Assembly (NCBI GenBank): GCA_013368375.1
Contig: JAACJP010000059.1
Span: forward strand, 124,001 to 188,000
Direction: 5' to 3'
Length of the DNA stretch: 64,000 nt
From: Tricholomella constricta
Lineage: Eukaryota > Basidiomycota > Agaricomycetes > Agaricales > Lyophyllaceae
Every line of letters starts with the position of its first letter. Position 1 is the stretch's first letter. The notes beneath the pieces were generated by a model. The model was not told where the DNA came from. It did not search any database and worked only from the letters and a program-made list of their open reading frames with translations. Shown here one piece after another: positions 55,101 to 64,000 of this stretch. A program made the translations under genes and the position numbers.

Positions 55101-58100
55101 CATCGGCACCTCTGAGCGGGCCACGTGCGACGCCGCCGTCCTCGGCCGCGTCGAACACGGGGTATACTGGCACAGGGGAAGGCTTTAGCGGCGGAGGCGG
55201 GGGCGGGGGCGGGATGCCTGCCAGCGCGACGTACTTTCCGGTCCTGGGTGGTGGCGGTGGTGGTAATGGCACGGAGGACGGAGGAGCGGGAGGCATGGCG
55301 TCTGCGATGCGCCACCGGATTGAAGTTGAGCGGAAGCCGTCTGTTGCGGAGAGTGTTGTGGAGGTGCATGAGCAGGAGGGCGTGGGCGTGGGTATGGGTA
55401 TAGGTATAGGTATGGGTATGGAGAGGCGGATTGTGGTGGAGGATGACGAGGATGAGATTGTGATTGGCCAGGATGTGTCGTTTGGTTCGGTGTTGGGTGG
55501 AGGGCTAAGGGAGGGAGAGCTGGAGCTGGGACAGGACGTGGACGTGGACGTGGACGAGTCGATGGATTCGACGATCACGATGGGGAGCACCCGTCTTGGG
55601 ATGGGGATGGCGCTGCACGACGCGCCCTCGATTTCGTCGTCGCCCGAGCCGGAGCCTGAGATGGTGGCAATGGGAAGGCTGGCACCGCTTGTTGTTGCGA
55701 ATCCGAATCGTACGCCCAGTCTGTCGGAGGGTGAGGAGGAGAATGAAAAGGACGCATTGAGGAAGGATGCAGAATCTGTTACGCCGTCAACCCCGCTCTC
55801 GCAGGCACATGCGTTTCCTCCAACGACAACGACGACTTCGTCGCCGCCACCACCACCAGCGTACAGCACCTTACGTCCGCCCAAATCGTCTCCCTCACCT
55901 GCCCCCTCGCACCTCCGCCCATCGCTTTCAGAGCTGCGTGGTATCCAGCCTGGTCAGGAACAAGGCCAAAGACGATCTCTCTTCCTTCCCCACCCCAACG
56001 CCCCCAAAGCGCCCTCTGCACACTCCCCGGGCCCCATGTACATCGCCCAACAGCAGCCCCCGCCGCCCCAACCCAACACGCAGCAGACGCGCGGCGGCGT
56101 CATGCAGACGCTCCGCATGGCACTTGCCGGCCAGGGCCCCCCGCAAGGCCCGCGAGGACGGGGCCCCACGATCTACGGGATCATGTCGGCGGACTTGAGC
56201 GCTGCGACGGGGCCTGTGCTTGTGCACTTCAGCCTGACGCCCCCGCCGGCGACGGCCCCTCCTCCCGGATCCGTCCCGTCGCCTGTCCTCCCTGTTGTTC
56301 CGATCCCGGCGTTGAGCGTGACGGGCCCGCTGCCGCAGATTGTGGCGCCGGTCCCGGTGCAGGCGGTGAGGAGGGTGGGGTCGATGGCGAGTCTGGATGC
56401 GGCGGCGGCGGCGGTGGCAGAGGCGGAGCCCCCGCCGAGTAGGGCGAGCGGCGGTGGCGTCATCCCGAGAGCCAACTTTTTCCCCAAGGCGGGCGGCGTC
56501 AGACCTCGCTCGAGGAGCTTTTCGGGTTTCCAGAGTACGACTGCGGAGATTCGATTGCCTTTGCAACGAAGGTGTGTACTCCTCCGTATTTGCAGGTTCC
56601 CGTCGATTTTGACGCGTGGTTTGGTGTGATAGCCGCGAGGAAGGTAGCCAGCCCGTTGAAATGCCGTCTGCGAGTGAGATGAAGCGTGCCTTGTCCCCCA
56701 TCATTTTATCACCCGCGACTCAGTTGTCGTCCTCGCCAACGAAGCCTTCGCCTCTCAGGATATCGTCACCTCTTTCAAGAACGCAGGAGAACGGCCCTGG
56801 CAGTCGATCGTTTAAGCCTACCAACAGTCCTCTGGCGCAGCTTTCTTCGAGTTTGCCTGGCCAACAACCGGCTTCTGCGCCGTCCTCCCCGACATACGCA
56901 ACGGTGAACCGACCTGTACAGCAGCTTAGGCAGTTTGCGTCAAGATCAACCCTAAACGATGCACCCGCTCAGCGCCCTATTCCACGCACCCGCGCGGCTC
57001 TTCCGGGAGGCAGCATTAGCGATGCCGCCTCGCCTCCAATCCAGCCCTCGCCCGTCCAAGTTCCGGAAGCCCGTGCCCGCCCCTCAGTTGATACAGACGC
57101 CATGTCTGTGCACAGCACGCGCTCAAACCTCGTATCACCACCTCCGACACTCGGACGCCAAAATTCCCTGCGGTCGAAGCTCTCCCTGCCCAATCTGCGG
57201 CGCAACCTTGGCCGCCAGGACGAGTCCTCCCCCAGTGTTCCTCCGGACTCCCCCGTGGTGGACGGCGATACGCTCCAGGTCCAGGATATGGACTTTGAGC
57301 TCGTGCGGCCCAACATTGCCCAGTTCCAGGCGGCGCGTGGTAGCGAAGACTCGGGTGTCATGGGACGCGACGGGTCCGTAGACGCGCGGCAGGACGCCAA
57401 TTTCCTACGAGCCGCCAGCCCTGCCATATCTCTGGTTGTGCCCCGTTCGCCCACGGTCGTCTCAGACAGCTCCTCGGGCATGTGGCAGCCTGTCCGAGCA
57501 TCCCCGCAGCCGCGAGGGACGGAGTCAGAGTCCTCGATGGACGCACACCGGCAGCGCGAGCTGAAATGGATGTCGATCATGGGATCTGTCTCGCCTGCGC
57601 AGTCGAGGAAGAACAAGAAGGTCAAGAAGCTTTTGTTTGATGGTGTTCCGTCGTCTGTGCGGTATCTGGTTTGGTCGCATCTGACTGATGGAAAGGCGCG
57701 TTGCGTGCCGGGGGTGTATACCCAGCTTGGAGGACGGGGTCGCGTGCCTGCGCTTGCTGATGTCGCGAAGGACGTGCAGAGGTGCTTTGCGGACCACCCG
57801 CAGCTTCAGAGCACGCAAGGTCCCGTCCTTTCGCTGCTACAAGCGTATCTGACGATGGTCCCGGATGTCCAGTACACGACCGGTACGTACTTTGGTTTTT
57901 TTTTTTTTTTTTTTCACTGTGCAGGCATCCCTCGATACTGATATGCCAATAGGCTTGACGCTCATTGCTGGCCAACTGCTTCTCCTGGCACCTGAGGAAG
58001 ATGCTTTCTGGATTTTCGTTTCCATCATGGATACTCACATTCGCCCGTACTTTTACTCAACGCCCACCCAACTCGACGTCGACGCGTCGCTCTTCAGCCG

Positions 58101-58652
58101 CGCTCTGGAAAGCATCGACCCCTCACTTGCCAAGAAAATGTTTACGGACTTTGCGATCTCGCCCAGTTCAATATGCCGCCCTTGGTGCGCATGATTACTC
58201 TTGTTTTTTCTCTGCTTGAATTGCGCTTACCGACTCCTCAGGTTTACATCTCTCTTCGTCGGGAGCCTCCCCCCTGATTACCTGAACCGGGTCTGGGACA
58301 TTTTTCTGTTTGAAGGTTCGCACTTTCCCCCTGTATAGACGATCTGTTAAACTGAACGCACGCCCCTCCAGGTGTCCCATTCCTCTTTCGCGTGGCGCTC
58401 GCGCTGGTCTCGTGCTGCCGCCGTCAAATCCTCGATTCCATCTCAGCCGATTCCGTGCTCGGTGCTCTCCTCCGTCCCGCCGCGGCCTTCCTCCCCTCGA
58501 GCCCCGAGGCCCTCGTCACTCTCGCGTTGGCGCTCAAGCTCAAGGACGACGACATCCGCAAGCAGCGCGTGAAGCTTGAAGCGCAGGTGAAGCGCCAGAC
58601 GCAGCAGGCGCCTCGCGCCACGCCCGGCTCGATCTCCCTTCCACGGACCTAG
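52185..58652 (+). CDS. SH3-TBC (RabGAP-like) protein with long disordered middle; frame breaks
   Basis: Exons 52185-52307, 52357-52410 and the start of the third (52467-) encode an SH3 domain at ~23-80 (AICDCVAENADDLMFLK, DDEITVLMQ, GYCEGVVGRF). Then follow ~1500 residues of Ser/Pro/Gly-rich disorder with poly-Q, poly-P and poly-G runs and the island LEELFGFPEYDCGDSIAFAT. The C-terminus is a TBC domain in exons ending 57882, 57953-58184, 58242-58315 and 58372-58652 (KKLLFDGVPSSVRYLVW, EEDAFWIFVSIMD, NRVWDIFLFEG), closing with a basic helix. TBC proteins stimulate GTP hydrolysis on Rabs using an Arg and a Gln finger. The Arg-finger region reads VAKDVQRCF, but the YxQG Gln finger reads YTTG, so canonical activity is doubtful. 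The frame changes near 53.7-53.9 kb (frame 0 to 2) without a GT-AG intron, and again near 56.64 kb; 56459-56502 can be spliced as a 44 nt intron. Sequence errors in low-complexity DNA are likely. Confidence 0.75.
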
Positions 58653-59237
58653 GTTCTTTTCCCCTGTCATTTCCTCGTTCCACTGCACCCTATTCAGTAT
58701 TGTATACCTCCCCATCCATTTACACGACACGCTATGCTATGCCATGCTATCCGCACCCAATCGAATCTCACATTTTATTCACCATACCTTACCTGTCTCC
58801 CTTCCCTTCGTTCCATCTCTCTTCATGACGTTGCTCACTTTCGAATATCTATTATATATATACGCTTAGGCTGTTTCCATCCTTGCTTGCTTATGGGCGC
58901 TCTGTGAATTTGCAAATATAATGGGAGTTCATGTGTTCGCCCTCGTGAGTTCAGCGACGCGACGTGGATTTGATTCGCCCTCGATTGTCGGCCCTGGGCG
59001 GGCTCGTCGACGTCCAACAAAAAATGACGATAGGATTTACACGGGCGCTGCTCCTTCCCTTCCTGTTGCGTACGCTCTCTAAGCATTCTTCTCTCAGACA
59101 CTAGTACCTGCCCAGCCTCTCCCTTCTCATGTTCGTATTAGAGAAAGAATTGAAAATTTCAGGATCCATGGTCGAGCATGTGGCCATTTTTTCCCAGCGC
59201 GACAACTTCAAGGAGATTGGTATAGTCGTCACATTGG
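58653..59237. other. Intergenic
   Basis: Nothing recognised; 3' flank of the SH3-TBC gene. Confidence 0.5.
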
Positions 59238-59639
59238 AGAGATGGCTCGTGTGGCGGTATATGTATAATCATAACGTCGTGGAATCTGTTGCCGGGGCGC
59301 CTCAGCTGGCTTTTAGCCTTTTGGCTCAACTCGACATGAGCTACAGGTAAACCTGCATGGCTCGAGGAGGCGATCAACGATGGGATTTCCAGAGCGTTTG
59401 GCCCTCGACCTGGCGAAGCCGTGAACCCGGTGGAAGGGCTGCCCGCTCCCATCAAGATATCTCTTGCTGCCATCCAGCGCTTGAACTTGAACACCATTGG
59501 GAGATCCCTTCTTCTCGACTCCTTCCAAGCATTCCAAGCTTTCCATCCAAACACTCATGCTTGTCAGATGCGCAACCTCCTTTTTTCGTCCTCGGGAACA
59601 GATACACTGGAGGTTGTACCTTTTCAGGATGGGGAGGAT
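59238..59639 (+). pseudogene. Mug135-like gene copy interrupted by an LTR element
   Basis: Nucleotide-level match to the Mug135-like gene at 40983-41640 (opposite strand): GAGAGATGGC, TATAATCA.AACGTCGTGGAATCTGT, AAACCTGCATGGCTCGAGGAGGCGATCA and the exon encoding NLLFSSSGTDTLEVVPFQDG. The match breaks off at GGGGAGGAT, exactly where the LTR begins; in the other copy the exon continues ..GGATCCTACC. The rest of this copy should lie beyond the retroelement, outside the window. Confidence 0.8.
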
Positions 59640-60061
59640 TGTAAGGGCGCCTGCAGGGGCGGGCCTTCACTGGGTTCGGCTTAGATTGTTCACGCAGTAG
59701 ACAGGGTAACAATATCTTCGTTGCGCGGGGGAAAGAGTCAGTCTACGGCGTGTAAGTAAATCAATGGGGAAGAACCGACCTTCGTTGCGCGGGGGAAAGA
59801 GTAAGGGCAACGAAGGGGGAGGGAGATTAATGAATGAAATGAAAGGGTTCTTAGGATGAGTAATCAAGGAAGTAAAGCGTACGAAAGGGAATGGTTGATA
59901 CCTAAATGTAAGTGTATGGCTTCTTGTCCGAGGGGCCTGTGTGGCCCCGAGGGGAGTGTGTTGAAGGTAGTATTGTAGCCGAGTGTAGCTACACTCGGCT
60001 AAATGATCATGTGACTTGGAGTGGTGAGCTCGATGCGCCATCAGCGCGTGGCGGGCTTACA
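59640..60061 (-). repeat. 3' LTR of the Ty3/gypsy element
   Basis: 422 bp bounded by TGTAAG (minus strand, from 60061) and CTTACA (ending 59640), i.e. the TG..CA ends expected of LTRs with a 6 bp inverted terminal match. It is directly preceded on the element strand by a purine tract (60074-60062). Inside are a 21 bp direct repeat (TTCGTTGCGCGGGGGAAAGAG at 59717 and 59781 on the plus strand) and a 24 bp perfect palindrome (59977-60000). The 5' LTR is outside the window. Confidence 0.85.
59977..60000. repeat. 24 bp perfect palindrome in the LTR
   Basis: AGCCGAGTGTAG followed by its reverse complement CTACACTCGGCT. Confidence 0.95.
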
Positions 60062-60074
60062 CCCCTCCCCGCCC
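60062..60074 (-). other. Polypurine tract of the LTR retrotransposon
   Basis: GGGCGGGGAGGGG on the minus strand immediately before the LTR start; the usual primer site for plus-strand DNA synthesis in LTR elements. Confidence 0.75.
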
Positions 60075-60092
60075 AAAAAAATCCGGCGTCTC

Positions 60093-63000
60093 TCAGACAT
60101 CGGTGCCGTTTTCTGCCTCCCAAATGTCAAGGGCCTCGGTGTCCTCGACCATCCTGCCTGGGAGCCACTCATCGTGGTCGCGGTCATATCCAACCCACCG
60201 GACGAGGTATTGTTTGCCGCGACCGCGGCGGCGTGCATCGACGATCTTGTCGATCATGTTTTCTTCCGTGCCATCCTCGGTCACGACGGCCCCAGGTCTG
60301 GTGAATTCACGGTCAGGAAAGAGGGTGGCGTCGTTGGGGATGAAAGGCTTGAGGAGGCTTGCATGGAAGCCTGGGAAGGTCTTCGAGTCATTCGGGAGGC
60401 GTAGGGTATACTCGGAGCGCTCGGGGAAGGCCTTCATGATGGTGTAGGGTCCGTCGTGTCGCGGCATGAATTTAGCAACACGTTTCTTGCCTTTTCGCTT
60501 GTAGTTCCGACGCCTGTTCTCCGTTGATAGCATGACCAGGTCACCTTCCTTGTAAATTACCTCCGGGGCGCGGTGCTCGTTGGCATGGTATGCTTGTCGG
60601 ATCTTTGCAGCAAGCAAATTGTCCTGTGCCTCCTTCACGTCCAGTTCTAGACGCTTGAGGATGTCATGAGCCCCGACTTCGGCAGGTGTGGCATTGGGGG
60701 CAAGCGGCGCAAGGGGTGGAATGATTCTGGGGGAGCGGCCTGTCTTCAGCTGAAATCCCGAGAACCCGGTGGACGCGTTCACTGTGTTCATGATTGCGAA
60801 GCGCACCCGCGGCAGTTTGGATAGCCAACCACGTTGGTTGTTGTCGACATGGTAGCGGATTGCCTGGTTAAGGGTTTTGTTCGTGCGTTCACTGGAACCG
60901 TCTGTCTGCGGGTGATAGGCGGTGGACATCTTCAGCTTGACACCAGTGAGTTTGTGTAGCGCCTCCCAGAGTTCGGCAGTGAACAAGGCATCGCGGTCGC
61001 TGATGATGTGCAGCATGAGCCCATTCTCACAGTACCATTCATTAAAAATGACGACAGCGATTTCGGCGGCGGTGTTCGATGAGTGGACTCCGGCAAGACG
61101 CACGTCGGCACCGAGGAGGTCCGTCATTGTCAAGATCATGTCTTTGCCTTCTTCTTCAGGCAGTGGCCCGACGAAGTCCAGTGCGACGGCATCGAAACGG
61201 GCGTCGGGTACTGGGAGGGGATGTAGGGGCCCGGTCGGTTTCGAAGTGCGGCTCTTATTCCTCTGGCAAGGTGAGCACGATGGGATGTAAGCTTGCTCCA
61301 AGTCTCGACGCATGTTGGGCCAGTAGTACGAGTCCCGGAGTGCTTCATAGCTTTTGTCGAAACCGAAGTGGCCCAGCGTGTCGTGAGCGAGGTTGTACAG
61401 CAGTTCTCGGACTCGGGGAATTTTAGGGATGAGGAGGCGGCGCCCCACGTACAGGAGATCGTTTTCCTCACGGGCGCCAGTGATGCTGCCTGCCTCTATG
61501 TCCTTGCGGAGCTGTTTGGCAAACTCGTCAACCTTGTAGCCGGCGATTATCTCGTCGAGTAGTTCCTTATGCACCGAGATGTCCAAGGTAGCGAGCCCGG
61601 CAGTTACGGCTTGTGGGTTCCGCGTCCATGCCAGGGCGCAGGCGGCAAATAAAGGGCTGGGGGGCTCATCTGGCATGCGGGATAGAGCATCGGCTGCCGT
61701 GTTGTCCTCACCTCGGATATATGTGATGGAAAAGTCAAAGTCGGCGAGGTAAGTAGACCACCTCATCTGTCGGCGAGACATCTCCTTCTGCGACTGGAAA
61801 TACTCCAGTGTGCGGTGGTCTGTAAAAACCTCGAACTTGATCCCTAGGAGGCTCGTTCGCCATTTCTTGAGCGCTTTCACGATGGCTAGGAGTTCCTTCT
61901 CATGTACGGGATAGTTCTTTTCGGCAGCATTGAGTTGATAAGAATCGAAGGCAACTGGGCGCGCCGTTTCCCAAGTCTCTCCAAAACTTAGGACGGCGCC
62001 GGTGCGACGCTCGCTGGCGTCAGTCGTGACATAAACTTTGCGTGTTGTATCCTCGTAGTTGATCACCGTGAGGCAACCAGCGCCTGTGACGATCTGCTTA
62101 ATGGCGTCGAAGGCGGCTTGATGTTCAGAGGTCCATGGCGGGAATTTAATGTCGCATTCCTTGGAGGTGAGTGGTGTGAGGACGCTTGTGTGCTCTGCGA
62201 GGGCAGGAAGGAAGGCTGCAATGTAACGCGTGAGCCCCAGGAAACCTCTGACATTGGTGGCGGTTTCTGGTTGCGGCCAGCGCAGGATACGGTCAATTTT
62301 TTGTGGGTCGGCCGTTATCCCTTGCGCAGAGATCTTGTGTCCTAAAAAGGAAATCTCTGTGGCGAAGAGGACCGTCTTGGTGGCATTGCAGTAGAGTCCT
62401 GCCTTGCGTAGTGCCTCGAGCACCTTGACCACATTAGTCTCATGTTCAGCGAGGGATGAGGACCAGATAACTATGTCGTCGAGGTACACATGGCAAATCT
62501 TGCCGATGTGTTCTCGTAGGGCGTCGGTCATGCGGCGTTGGTGTGTTGATGGCGCATTGCATCCTCCCATGGGCATGACAGTCCACTCGTAGAGACCCCA
62601 TGGTGTACGGACAGCTGTCAAATGGATGTCGTCGGGGTGCATACGCGTCTGGAAAAAGGAGTTTGTCATATCGATTTTCCCAAATATAGTTCCACCTCCG
62701 CACGCCGATAGAATGTCGTCGACCCGGGGAAGGGGGTAGTTATCACGAATGGTGTTGCCGTTAAGTTCTCGGTAGTCGTTGACCCAACGTGGAGGAACAG
62801 TGAGATCGGGTACCCCATTCTTGTACTTAGGGACACAGAAGGCGGGAGAGGCGTGTTCGGAGGAGGATGGACGTATGCGTCCTGCAGCAAGGTGTTCATC
62901 TATAAGTTTCTTCCAGGGTTCGTGGTACTTTTTGGGCGCCGAATATCCCCTTCCCTTGACGACAAGGTTGGGGTCCCGGAGTCGGATACGGTGATAAATC

Positions 63001-64000
63001 TTTTCTGGGAGGTCATCTGTGGTGTCCGGGAGACGTAGGGGGAACCGGTCATGGAAGCGTGCCTTCATCTCCTTGTCCTTGCGTTCGAGCTGCTCAAGGA
63101 ATGAGAGCGTCTCGATGCGTTCACGGACAGCGGCCATAATGGGCCCGGGTAGCAGGTAACCAGCAAGAGCAGGTTCGGAGAACGTTTTGCGAGTGTTCGG
63201 GACTGGTGTTGGTTCCCTCTTGGGTGGAGGGGGGCACGGTATGCTCTCGGGAGCCCGGACACGAGGGGGGTTTGGCTTTGGGTTGAGGAGGTCATAGCCG
63301 CTTCGCTCATCGCAGGCGGTGCGCTTCAGGGGATGGATCACAATGTGGCAAGATGATAAGAATGGCATTCCCAAGATTATAGGCACAGGTAATTCGTCGT
63401 TGACTTTAGCCTTAAAACTCCCCGACTTCCAAACCCCTCGCCCTGATGTGAGCTCCAGTTTGACGTACTCCTTGCATGTGAGGGGCGTGGACGACAATGA
63501 AGAGAGGTTGTCTTCCTCTTTGGGGAGCGGGTGACGGCGTAGACCGAGCTGGTCGACGAGCGGTCCACTAATCACTGTAGAGGGACAACCGATGTCAAGC
63601 AGGGCAGAGATGGGGATTGGGAACTCAGAGATGTTGGGCCCGGAGGCGTCCAGGATGGCAACGAGGTGGGGAACAGTGAAAGGGGAGTCGACGTACGAAT
63701 CTGTTTCGTTGTCAAGATGTTCGGCCACCGACTTGACCTGCGCGGTGACGGCAGCCGCGGCCACGGTGCGTGCAGCCTGGGTGTTGTGCTTGGGTTTGGC
63801 GGCCTTCGCCATGTCCGGGGTGAGTTCAACGTAGGTCGCTGCGTCCGGCCAGGCGTTGGCAGAGATGAGGGGGCAGTTCGGACCACGGTGCCCGGCGTAG
63901 AACTTGCGGCATCTGGTGCAGCCATCATGGTCAGCAAGGAGTCGCTTCTCTGAGTCCGTGAGTTTGGGAAGGTAACGACGGCCTGCACCGTCGTTGTTGG
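60093..64000 (-). CDS. Gag-pol polyprotein of a chromodomain Ty3/gypsy retrotransposon (5' end cut by window)
   Basis: One uninterrupted frame from the window edge to 60093; numbering from Met 63812 gives 1239 aa, with ~60 more upstream. Upstream residues carry a zinc knuckle (CTRCRKFYAGHRGPNC) typical of Gag nucleocapsid. Then: retropepsin-like LLDIGCPSTVISG (~70-82; DIG instead of D-T/S-G), reverse transcriptase with YLDDIVIW (~443), RNase H (VTTDASERRTGAVLSF, ~595), integrase zinc-binding H2C2 segment (~811-845, HDTLGHFGFDKS..CSPCQRNK), integrase core starting DFVGPLPEEEG (~877) and a chromodomain (~1184-1234, KQYLVRWVGYDRDHDEWLP). Domain order PR-RT-RH-IN-chromo is that of chromoviruses. 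The intact frame suggests a young element; activity cannot be judged without the 5' LTR and primer-binding site. Confidence 0.95.
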   Translation of the reverse strand, partial: NNDGAGRRYLPKLTDSEKRLLADHDGCTRCRKFYAGHRGPNCPLISANAWPDAATYVELTPDMAKAAKPKHNTQAARTVAAAAVTAQVKSVAEHLDNETDSYVDSPFTVPHLVAILDASGPNISEFPIPISALLDIGCPSTVISGPLVDQLGLRRHPLPKEEDNLSSLSSTPLTCKEYVKLELTSGRGVWKSGSFKAKVNDELPVPIILGMPFLSSCHIVIHPLKRTACDERSGYDLLNPKPNPPRVRAPESIPCPPPPKREPTPVPNTRKTFSEPALAGYLLPGPIMAAVRERIETLSFLEQLERKDKEMKARFHDRFPLRLPDTTDDLPEKIYHRIRLRDPNLVVKGRGYSAPKKYHEPWKKLIDEHLAAGRIRPSSSEHASPAFCVPKYKNGVPDLTVPPRWVNDYRELNGNTIRDNYPLPRVDDILSACGGGTIFGKIDMTNSFFQTRMHPDDIHLTAVRTPWGLYEWTVMPMGGCNAPSTHQRRMTDALREHIGKICHVYLDDIVIWSSSLAEHETNVVKVLEALRKAGLYCNATKTVLFATEISFLGHKISAQGITADPQKIDRILRWPQPETATNVRGFLGLTRYIAAFLPALAEHTSVLTPLTSKECDIKFPPWTSEHQAAFDAIKQIVTGAGCLTVINYEDTTRKVYVTTDASERRTGAVLSFGETWETARPVAFDSYQLNAAEKNYPVHEKELLAIVKALKKWRTSLLGIKFEVFTDHRTLEYFQSQKEMSRRQMRWSTYLADFDFSITYIRGEDNTAADALSRMPDEPPSPLFAACALAWTRNPQAVTAGLATLDISVHKELLDEIIAGYKVDEFAKQLRKDIEAGSITGAREENDLLYVGRRLLIPKIPRVRELLYNLAHDTLGHFGFDKSYEALRDSYYWPNMRRDLEQAYIPSCSPCQRNKSRTSKPTGPLHPLPVPDARFDAVALDFVGPLPEEEGKDMILTMTDLLGADVRLAGVHSSNTAAEIAVVIFNEWYCENGLMLHIISDRDALFTAELWEALHKLTGVKLKMSTAYHPQTDGSSERTNKTLNQAIRYHVDNNQRGWLSKLPRVRFAIMNTVNASTGFSGFQLKTGRSPRIIPPLAPLAPNATPAEVGAHDILKRLELDVKEAQDNLLAAKIRQAYHANEHRAPEVIYKEGDLVMLSTENRRRNYKRKGKKRVAKFMPRHDGPYTIMKAFPERSEYTLRLPNDSKTFPGFHASLLKPFIPNDATLFPDREFTRPGAVVTEDGTEENMIDKIVDARRRGRGKQYLVRWVGYDRDHDEWLPGRMVEDTEALDIWEAENGTDV

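Larger units (their letters stand above)
59640..64000 (-). mobile_element. Ty3/gypsy LTR retrotransposon, chromovirus type (partial)
   Basis: Comprises the 3' LTR, polypurine tract and gag-pol frame. It is inserted in a Mug135-like gene copy; bases 59635-59639 (AGGAT) are the candidate target-site duplication, whose partner should follow the other LTR outside the window. Confidence 0.9.

Noticed and set aside
54208..55884. 558-codon minus-strand open frame
   Set aside because: It is the antisense shadow of the Ser/Pro/Gly-rich middle of the SH3-TBC gene; runs of Cys and Ser mirror poly-Q and Gly codons.
59714..59802. Repeated 21-mer considered as the start of a CRISPR-like array
   Set aside because: Only two units, inside an LTR of a eukaryotic retrotransposon.

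Overview
This window looks like nuclear DNA of a filamentous basidiomycete, most likely an Agaricomycete. Genes are split by many 45-70 nt GT-AG introns, and the families are typical of mushroom-forming fungi: a glyoxal/copper-radical oxidase, DUF6534-type membrane protein, Mug135-like protein, protoglobins, NLR-type STAND ATPases and a chromodomain Ty3/gypsy retrotransposon. No rRNA, tRNA or CRISPR array was recognised. Exon joins are read by eye from splice signals, reading phase and paralogue comparison; no expression data were available.

Layout. 1-0.6 kb: 3' end of a ricin-B (beta-trefoil) lectin gene. 1.3-4.5 kb: intact NLR (helical N-domain, NB-ARC, TPR), minus strand. 6.5-7.4 and 13.6-14.5 kb: two paralogous protoglobin genes with duplicated promoters. 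10.0-10.6 kb: small secreted protein. 15.0-15.7 kb: NLR remnant. 16.0-18.4 kb: membrane-anchored glyoxal oxidase. 19.4-20.3 kb: hypothetical protein. 20.9-24.1 kb: full-length NLR paralogue broken by one stop and one frameshift, flanked on both sides by degenerate pieces of the gene that stands intact at 25.2-26.7 kb. 27-36.5 kb: a duplicated non-coding block whose first copy is split by about 5.2 kb carrying two genes of a mobile-looking, unclassified element. 37-38.6 kb: DUF6534 gene. 41-43.5 kb: Mug135-like gene and a divergent alpha/beta hydrolase. 45.4-48.3 kb: membrane-anchored aspartic protease. 52.2-58.7 kb: SH3-TBC (RabGAP-like) gene. 59.2-64 kb: a second Mug135-like copy interrupted by an LTR retrotransposon that runs off the window.

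The left 26 kb is a rapidly duplicating accessory island: three NLR copies in different decay states, two globins and three copies of a TM-anchored gene. The right part holds more ordinary genes plus recent transposition. The most unusual points are the NLR/protoglobin cluster, the nested insertion revealed by the split duplicate, the candidate unclassified element at 28-33 kb, and the retroelement that landed inside a Mug135-like gene.
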